Source: Arion vulgaris (taxonomy: Eukaryota; Mollusca; Gastropoda; Stylommatophora; Arionidae). Taken from it: DNA of 64,000 nucleotides. Where the stretch lies: positions 62,611,644 through 62,675,643 of the forward strand of contig CM036756.1 in assembly GCA_020796225.1 (NCBI GenBank). Reading direction: 5' to 3'. The notes under the pieces are model-generated. The model saw only the letters and a program-made list of their open reading frames with translations. It was not told where the DNA came from and searched no databases. A program made the translations under genes and the position numbers. Of this stretch, positions 59,801 to 64,000 are shown one piece after another. Positions within the stretch are counted from its first letter, which is position 1. Each line of letters begins with the position of its first letter.

Positions 59801-62800
59801 AAGCCATCAAAATAATATGCGTTTAATACACAAATATACATATATATATTTCTATATACTCACTGTTCATGTTTCTAGTGGATATATTTGTGTTGTTTTT
59901 AATGAGCAAGTGACTTAAACTTTGTAGAATAATAACAGGTTTTTCTATAAGTTTATCTGTTTTCAAAGTTTGTTTGAAGAACGTTGCTCTGATTTAATAC
60001 AGTTAACAGTTGCATGTATGATCGTAATCGTAGAATGCTCGTATTTTTAAGTTTGACCATACGACTTATATACCTACATGAAGTACAAACCGCAACTCCA
60101 AGAGAATACATTATAGCAAAAATTTTCCAGGTTTCACTGTTGTGTCAGTCGGGAGTTTTATTATTTCAAACAACATTAGCCATAGGGCTGCAATGTGACT
60201 ATTAATAGTTTCGGGAATTCAACTAAATTGAAACATGAGGATGGTATGTCGGATGCAAAGTATCTCTTTAGTCATGTTGTAAAGTGTAACGGTACTTTTA
60301 ACTGACCGATGCAAAAACCGGGTTTTCTAAAACATCGGGAAAAGATAAAAATAAGTTTTAGTATCCACACTTCCTCTTCTCTTGCAGCTTCTAGGCTAAC
60401 AATATTTTTCCCCACATTTCAGCTAATTCGCTGTACGTTTTTATTAGTCGGAGTTGTAAAACATACCCAAAAAATGAGTTTAATCTGAAAATTTATGTTT
60501 AAATTTAATGAGGTGAGATGTACTTTTTCTTCCTCTTCTTTTCCCTCGACACGGACCAACAATACAATCAGTGGCCTGCACACCTTGAGCAGAAGGGTAG
60601 TCCAAATAAAAATTTCTATTGTGTTCGATCCTGACCATCCTTTGCAGGAGCCACATAACTGATGTAAACAGTGCATTTCTACATCTCAATATTGACAGTC
60701 ATGCCAGCTATAAGCTCTGAATTTCCAACCTGCGGAACAATGCTCTTATTGTCGTTTCTGTCATTTTTTTTTTAATGTAGATAATGGTGCTAACATTTTG
60801 CTCTTCAAATAACAACAACCCTCCACCCCCTCCCGCCCTCCAAATCCACATCCTGGAGGACCGGGGTGCTAGTTTAGTATGTTTCATCTCCTCAAAAGCT
60901 ATCCTACTTGGTTAATCCACAACAGCCAAACAGTAACGGATTATCTCTATAGCAGAAGTAACAAATGCTACGGGCCCCGCGTTTCTAGAGGCCTCGCGCC
61001 TAGAGCAGAAAATGTATAGCTTGTAAAACTATCAAACAAGTTTTGGATGACATCTCAAATAACATGGATCAAAAGGTAGAGTGTGGTAATCAGGCGTACG
61101 GACTAGTTTTCAAGATGAGTAAGTTGGAAACGGAAATAATGATCATTTTATGGAATGGAATTCTAGAACGCTTGCAAGCGAGAACGTTCTTTTCAACATT
61201 AAACCGTATAAAATGTGAGTTAAGGAACATGATGGAACAAGATCGTCTAAATAACCTCACCTTAATGAACATTGAATGTAATTTACTTAGAGGAATTCAT
61301 TTGTCTAGTGTTATCTCTAAATTTGCTCACATTAAATCGAGAAAATGTTTTCTGTAAAAGTTGTGTTTTATTTTATTATCATACAAAACCTAGGGCCTAT
61401 AGGTAACATTTGCTGCAGGCCCCGCGCTGGCTTAATCCGGCACTGTAACCAACTAGAAACTCAGATTTGGCTGTGGTTAATCCTGCCAGATATACATTGA
61501 TCCAGTGGGCAAAGCTCTGAGAATCACTGAAACCCTTAAACCCTCCCACCACGTCACGTCACAAGCAGTATGGAAGTGAATGAGTTTGGTTTCTCTTTTT
61601 TTAGTCTTGTTTTTTTACTGTCCCGCAGACTTTATACACTTTAGGGTAGGGCGTGCCTGTAACTTCACATCTCTAGACTCGAGTGTGCAGGACAAGACAT
61701 GCGGGGGAAAGTAGAATCCCTGGAAGAAATAAAGCAACGGGTAGGTCCTAAAATCAGACAAGACAAGACAAAAGTACTGCGAGCAACAGCTTACAGGAAG
61801 ACCAAGTATTGATTGGGGAAAGGGCTATAGAAGATGTTGACGAATTTGTCTGTCTTGGAATTAGGATCAGATAATCAGGAGGTGCAGGTTAGAACATTTA
61901 TGCCAGGATCATTCTTCTTATTTTTCTTCGAACGCTCCATGTCGAACCCTTGTTAACCACTCTGTGTGATATGTATGTGATCTAAGCCTAAGAGCGATTG
62001 TACGTTGTGCCAGTTATGCGCCCAAAAGTAGGCCAGCACATAACGCCAGGATTTTTTTTTTAAATTTCGATCCAGAAGCACTTGGGCTTTCGGCTCTTCG
62101 GCTCGGTGCCATAGACATCGTAACCCTTCGGTTCGGTGCCACAAACACCGTAAAATCTGGAGAAGCTGTGACTTTTCTGTCAGCCCGCGGAATTGAACCG
62201 CGGGACTTATCACCCGTCGTCCAACGCGCTACGAACACGCTGGGCAGGCGAGCATAACGCCAGCATTTAAAAACCATGACAAGTCTTTGCTCTCCTGTAC
62301 ACAGTGTGGAAATCTACTACCGTCTTCACTAAAACAAAGCTCAGGATATTCTTGACCTTCTCTATGGTGTAGAGGCTAGGTGTTCGTCTCTCGTGCCAGG
62401 TACCAGGTTCGCTTCCTTGTAGATCCATCTGGATGTTTTCCAGAGATCCCTGATCTCAGTGTAGGTGAGATCGAGTTCCTAGTCCTATCGGAGATGGGTC
62501 ATTACATGTAGATCCCGTACTCAATTTGAGCAAGTAAAAACCCTTAGCAGTTCAAAATCGAGAAGAGCAGGCTGGAAAGTCGCTGCCCGGGCAAAAATCA
62601 ATAGAAAAGATTAAAATTCCTACAAAACTATTTGAAGTTTAATTTTTATTTCTATTACTTCAAAGTTTTCCCAATTTTCCTACATCTTCTATTTGTATTA
62701 TTCGTCTCTTTGTCTCAGGAGACAATAGGTCTTGCGTCATGTTGTATGTTCGGCACTGAATCTGAATCACATAGTTATATTTTTGTATATATTCCAATAT

Positions 62801-63034
62801 TCATTCATACATCTTTTTTTTGTACATATTACATATGTACACATGCTATAATGAGGGTAAGTGGTTCGAATCGAGTGTTTGTGTATTTGTTTTTTCGGCA
62901 GCTCTTAATACTTGTACACAGTTTATTTGTTGATCATATTCGTTACTTCCATTGCTTCCTCTGGGGTTCTTGCAAAAAAACTCCTTGTTCTCACCTAATA
63001 ATAAATTTGAAGCTACTTTGAATGATGTATGCAT
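47543..63034 (-). CDS. Gene 2: four-exon secreted cytokine-like protein (spliced CDS)
   Basis: Joined CDS is exons 63034-62995, 52441-52233, 50270-50166 and 47875-47543: 687 nt, 228 aa plus stop, GT-AG introns in phases 1, 0, 0. Residues 1-31 look like a signal peptide (hydrophobic from FINAVLMCITLSTVL). Residues about 61-85 are a putative helix A. Exon 3 (84-118) holds a loop with GVPLP. Exon 4 has putative helices near 121-141, 149-176 and 198-222. Sequons: NTS, NVT, NKS and NST. Cys43 and Cys167 occupy positions equivalent to cysteines in gene 1. Size, secretion, helix order and intron phases fit the class I four-helix cytokines. Intron 1 is 10.6 kb and TE-filled. Exon 1 is the least certain part. 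Confidence 0.72.
47930..48150 (-). pseudogene. LINE C-terminal fragment
   Basis: ggtctccttaggtcgtcctc and ctcaatctcctccatggaac match 33130-33220 inverted coding sequence. In gene 2 intron 3. Confidence 0.85.
48150..48655. other. No recognised feature
   Basis: Intron 3 of gene 2, AT-rich. Confidence 0.6.
48660..48885. repeat. Purine-rich GGAA tract
   Basis: About 220 bp almost free of C and T on the plus strand (ggaatgaaaaa, aaggaagg motifs). A polypyrimidine transcript tract for gene 2. Confidence 0.75.
48900..49525. other. Possible decayed LINE piece, otherwise nothing
   Basis: Minus-strand 49210-49110 reads RARPKRGWIQDATDI, which resembles a LINE RPxRRWIDDI motif but is too short to be sure. 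Confidence 0.3.
49527..49628. repeat. Short tandem repeat, 3 copies of about 32 bp
   Basis: cggaaactccgatgtcttgc plus gggcagtgttag. Confidence 0.9.
50166..50270 (-). CDS. Gene 2 exon 3 (A-B loop)
   Basis: Acceptor attgttgttacag|AAACG and donor AAC|GTAAGTATT bound exactly 35 codons, phase 0 at both ends. The peptide starts KRNMVEAVMTRW and contains a Pro-rich loop VPGVPLPRDEP. The splice sites are near consensus on both sides, making this one of the clearest exons in the window. Confidence 0.75.
50385..50515. repeat. 45-bp tandem repeat abutting SINE-A, 3 copies
   Basis: Unit period is exactly 45 bp (50405, 50450, 50495). It contains tgtgtcttagtggtagtgag, the SINE-A head with A box, plus target flank. 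Confidence 0.93.
50495..50730 (+). repeat. SINE-A
   Basis: gctagcgagctcgatcacaa, ggttcaaactcc, body and tail complete. In gene 2 intron 2. Confidence 0.9.
50735..51160. other. No recognised feature
   Basis: Gene 2 intron 2, no ORF or repeat match. Confidence 0.55.
51165..51560 (+). pseudogene. LINE C-terminal fragment
   Basis: TYASECWKVTKDRK, RWWRYVGHILRRN and LKWQTNG then RTLLREMRN across frames and stops. Confidence 0.82.
51590..51760 (+). repeat. Dispersed repeat J
   Basis: gcctctgactgattttgcgt and acttcagaggtacttgaagc match 11280 and 35690. Confidence 0.65.
51760..52200. other. No recognised feature
   Basis: Gene 2 intron 2. A 61-aa minus-strand frame at 51881-52066 has no family signal. 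Confidence 0.5.
52233..52441 (-). CDS. Gene 2 exon 2 (signal peptide h-region and putative helix A)
   Basis: The acceptor is attctcccccag|AG and the donor ATT|GTAAGT. The exon is 2+207 nt, ending in phase 0. It encodes FINAVLMCITLSTVLHG, a linker with Cys43 and an NTS sequon, then an Ala-rich helical segment ending SLKALI. An AGAG at the acceptor allows a two-base alternative that would break the phase match with gene 1. Confidence 0.75.
52495..52585 (+). repeat. Dispersed repeat H
   Basis: See 47100-47210; ends gatgatgag. Lies just 5' of gene 2 exon 2 in the transcription sense. Confidence 0.75.
52590..53305. other. No recognised feature
   Basis: Gene 2 intron 1, unremarkable. Confidence 0.55.
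53310..53410 (+). repeat. Dispersed repeat K
   Basis: gcgagggacactaataagga and gcaagccttcacgtaaaaat match 23440-23490. Confidence 0.7.
53415..54075. other. No recognised feature
   Basis: AT-rich intron sequence; the frame at 53544-53738 is discussed under rejected items. Confidence 0.5.
54080..54205 (+). repeat. Dispersed repeat I, inverted relative to other copies
   Basis: aaaggccggtcacgcaagcg and gatgaaagacactatttatg match the complement of 24240-24310. Confidence 0.7.
54210..55345. other. No gene recognised
   Basis: Contains a degenerate tgtgtatgagtat tract (54690-54760). The stretch at 54895-55145 looks repeat-like (gctccgcgaggaacgtagag) but has no second copy in this window. Confidence 0.5.
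55350..55510 (+). pseudogene. LINE fragment
   Basis: MVLTYGCESWTINKKTAKSL and ATKMWLYKRTLRMS, a non-LTR motif between RT and C-terminus. Confidence 0.85.
55540..55705 (-). repeat. SINE-1
   Basis: Inverted: gagctttcagctcttcagat to cctgccagagtgttcgtagt on the complement. Confidence 0.8.
55830..56515 (-). pseudogene. LINE RT-to-C-terminus fragment with dense indels
   Basis: Minus frames read MKTHMASNADITLESKM, QFTYLGSSM, SWKMTKDIESKLNAFENR and DEIRDMSGQP. The C-terminal 250 bp aligns to 33.1 and 47.9 kb but with an unusual number of 1-3 bp gaps. Confidence 0.8.
56560..56885 (+). pseudogene. LINE fragment
   Basis: GGRCTTEIRSRIALAKTAFY and SLEATKFWVY-like motifs across frames. Confidence 0.7.
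56985..59000. repeat. Degenerate satellite of about 90-95 bp, roughly 20 units
   Basis: Consensus phrases: gagacgatgttgtatggtct, gatattgtggttcgac, agattgccgtcgatctacgc and cgacagacatggcac. Units differ mainly by small insertions and deletions rather than substitutions. Short ORFs across it, such as 58562-58822, are repeat artefacts. Confidence 0.85.
59290..59790 (+). pseudogene. C-terminal region of an RNase H-type LINE
   Basis: RQVYRHMDIPMTT, then HETVHCHLFMCQALDDVKK and PLPARPDK, NTLYRTKKQ, TYIALGQ: the post-RNase H region of I/Jockey-type elements, with stops. Confidence 0.72.
59795..60925. other. No gene recognised
   Basis: Two overlapping minus frames at 60419-60690 and a plus frame at 60014-60205 show no family or splice-site support. 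Confidence 0.5.
60931..61445 (+). mobile_element. Internally deleted hAT element (ZMYM1/DUF4371-type)
   Basis: Termini CAGTAACGGATTA and, inverted, CAGTGCCGGATTA. Flanks CAGCCAAA and TAACCAAC (weak TSD, 5 of 8). The 104-aa frame (61043-61357) joins KMSKLETEIMIILWNGILER, an internal transposase motif, directly to the hAT dimerisation end (DRLNNLTLMNIE, then ISKFAHIKSRK). Confidence 0.82.
61690..61890 (+). pseudogene. LINE RT fragment
   Basis: KIRQDKTKVLRA and GERAIEDVDEFVCLG match the RT thumb-proximal KTKVxxx...EFxYLG motif. Confidence 0.72.
61900..62265 (-). repeat. SINE-1, full length with 3' extension
   Basis: Minus strand: tRNA head, SINE-1 body, an A-rich linker, then gcgcataactggcacaacgt and a GAAGAAAAATAAGAAG tail, the same 3' module as SINE-E at 6.2 kb. 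Confidence 0.88.
62350..62640 (+). repeat. SINE-D, reference copy
   Basis: Head ctatggtgtagaggctaggt, B box ggttcgcttcc, body and end. Not associated with an array, unlike the copy at 3.5 kb. Confidence 0.88.
62995..63034 (-). CDS. Gene 2 exon 1 (start codon, signal peptide n-region)
   Basis: ATG at 63034-63032 opens 13 codons (MHTSFKVASNLLL) plus one base, then the donor G|GTGAGA. Joined to exon 2, the split codon is GAG and the peptide continues into a hydrophobic core. Length (40 nt) and phase (1) match gene 1 exon 1 (43 nt). A TATA-like box is about 50 bp upstream. The following intron would be 10.6 kb, so a closer alternative first exon cannot be excluded. Confidence 0.58.
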
Positions 63035-63084
63035 GTTTGTTATATGTGTTTACATGTGTGTATGTATGATATTGTCTCATCTCA

Positions 63085-63092
63085 AATATATA
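63085..63092 (-). promoter_or_regulatory. TATA-like box of gene 2, with AP-1-like and kappaB-like sites upstream
   Basis: The minus strand reads TATATATT about 50 bp before the gene 2 ATG. About 110 bp further upstream are a perfect AP-1 heptamer TGACTCA (63209-63203) and an adjoining GGGGAATGTC (63200-63191) resembling a kappaB site. Short motifs occur by chance, so this is suggestive only. Confidence 0.35.
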
Positions 63093-63384
63093 CAAGCACA
63101 ATAAGCTTATAACATGTGTTTGTACAAACACTATTCGATCGAATCTTACCTGATTATTATTTGTCTAGTTGTAACGAAGCGTTTGAGAAAGACATTCCCC
63201 GGTGAGTCAATTTTTTAGAATGGCTCGCTGGTTGTGTTCGTAAGGACGCTCGTATTGCTAGGCTAGGCGATTGGTGTCGTAAGAAATGAGGGTAAGTGGT
63301 TAGAATCCGTGTTTGTCTATTTGTTTTTTCAGGAGCTCTTAATACCTGTACACTTTTTATGTTGATCATAATTATTATGAAACT

Positions 63385-64000
63385 TATTGAATGTTTGTGT
63401 GTTACATGATAAACTTAAGAACGACGAATTCTATAAACATAAAATGTGGATAGCTCATTCCTGTAGAAATGTGTAGATCTACGCGCCAATTTTCAACTAT
63501 TTACGTGTTTCCTCTACCGAGTTATGAGTTAGTCAAATTGTGGTTATTTTATAAATACATTTTATAGCGTGTTCAGTCGAACCCTACCTACGTAGAAGTC
63601 TCCGTAACACTAAGAATAGCACTACACGCCTGGAGATGTTGGAGGATTCTGGGTTTGTAAGAAAAGTCGTGTGCTTCTTCCCCCCCATTGCACTATAGAA
63701 AAAATAGTGAAAATTCATAATTCCTAGGGTTCGAAAAAGAAGAAGAAGAATAGGAATAGCGTATTCAGTCAATCATTATACCATGTCACGTTTATGCTTA
63801 TAGGTAAACTGGAGAAAATGTAGTTGCATCATTTGTGAGCAATAAAATATCAATTAAAAAATCTAATCAAAATTTCTTTGATTATCAAAACACACGAGAC
63901 AAATTTAGTTTTCCACATTTTCTATTATATCGAAATAATTTCTTCTAGTTTTTTTCCTGTGAAACTTAATAGAATATATAATTTATCAATAAAAAATAGA
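63385..64000. other. No recognised feature
   Basis: AT-rich upstream flank of gene 2. Confidence 0.6.

Larger units (their letters stand above)
62848..63380. repeat. Pair of about 95-bp direct repeats flanking gene 2 exon 1
   Basis: gagggtaagtggttcgaatc at 62852 and gagggtaagtggttagaatc at 63288 each start a matching block ending near ttgttgatcata (62940, 63375). Gene 2 exon 1 and its TATA-like box lie between them. Confidence 0.85.

Noticed and set aside
12095..62420. tRNA genes at the A/B-box sequences
   Set aside because: Heads at 2470, 12100, 12825, 13003, 14590, 35050, 36006 and 62365 have tRNA-like promoter boxes, but paired acceptor stems are poor and each continues into a SINE body found at several loci.
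62632..63021. 129-aa plus-strand ORF
   Set aside because: Composition is that of AT-rich, T-rich sequence; it overlaps gene 2 exon 1 on the other strand and has no family signal.
63157..63369. Alternative first exon for gene 2
   Set aside because: An ATG near 63192 opens a short frame, but it reaches a stop before the possible GTAAGA donor at 63147.

Overview
This is an invertebrate nuclear genome window, AT-rich and packed with repeats, with intron-containing genes and no bacterial features. The mix of tRNA-headed modular SINEs, RTE-like and RNase H-bearing non-LTR retrotransposons, hAT elements and a long-TIR Tc1/mariner relative best fits a lophotrochozoan, probably a mollusc. The species is not identified.

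Two host genes can be assembled from the sequence, both on the minus strand and head to tail. Gene 1 (1467-19056) has exons at 19014-19056, 15638-15834, 10866-10967 and 1467-1781. Gene 2 (47543-63034) has exons at 62995-63034, 52233-52441, 50166-50270 and 47543-47875. They share an exon count, matching exon lengths (43/40, 197/209, 102/105, 315/333 nt) and the same intron phases (1, 0, 0). Each predicts a small secreted glycoprotein (218 and 228 aa) with a signal peptide, a putative helix A, a short proline-containing loop exon, and a last exon with three putative helices. Sequence identity is low. The architecture, size and phases match class I four-helix cytokines (IL-6/CSF3/LIF/GH type), so they are candidate tandem duplicate cytokine-like ligands. 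The exon structure is read from the sequence; the family assignment is inference.

Everything else is repeats. 1-19 kb: a 28-bp array, several SINE families, a 3.3-kb decayed RTE-like LINE (6.5-9.9 kb) and arrays of 30, 10, 34 and 59 bp; these fill the introns and flanks of gene 1. 19.4-23.0 kb: a minisatellite of about 100 copies starting about 340 bp upstream of the gene 1 TATA box. 23-40 kb: SINEs, a hAT transposon with a LINE nested in it (25.56-28.14 kb), further arrays, and a 5'-truncated RNase H LINE with target-site duplications (31.4-32.9 kb). 40.25-42.42 kb: a Tc1/mariner-superfamily element with 106-bp TIRs and a broken transposase whose catalytic spacing I count as DD82E (Sailor-like). 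43-64 kb: gene 2 and its TE-filled introns, including an indel-riddled satellite at 57-59 kb that may be poorly polished assembly.

Recurring themes: many insertions keep readable target-site duplications; several retroelements end in short non-poly(A) tails (GA, GAA, GGAA, GAT); and at least six minisatellites have units that include the 5' edge of the SINE or LINE they abut.
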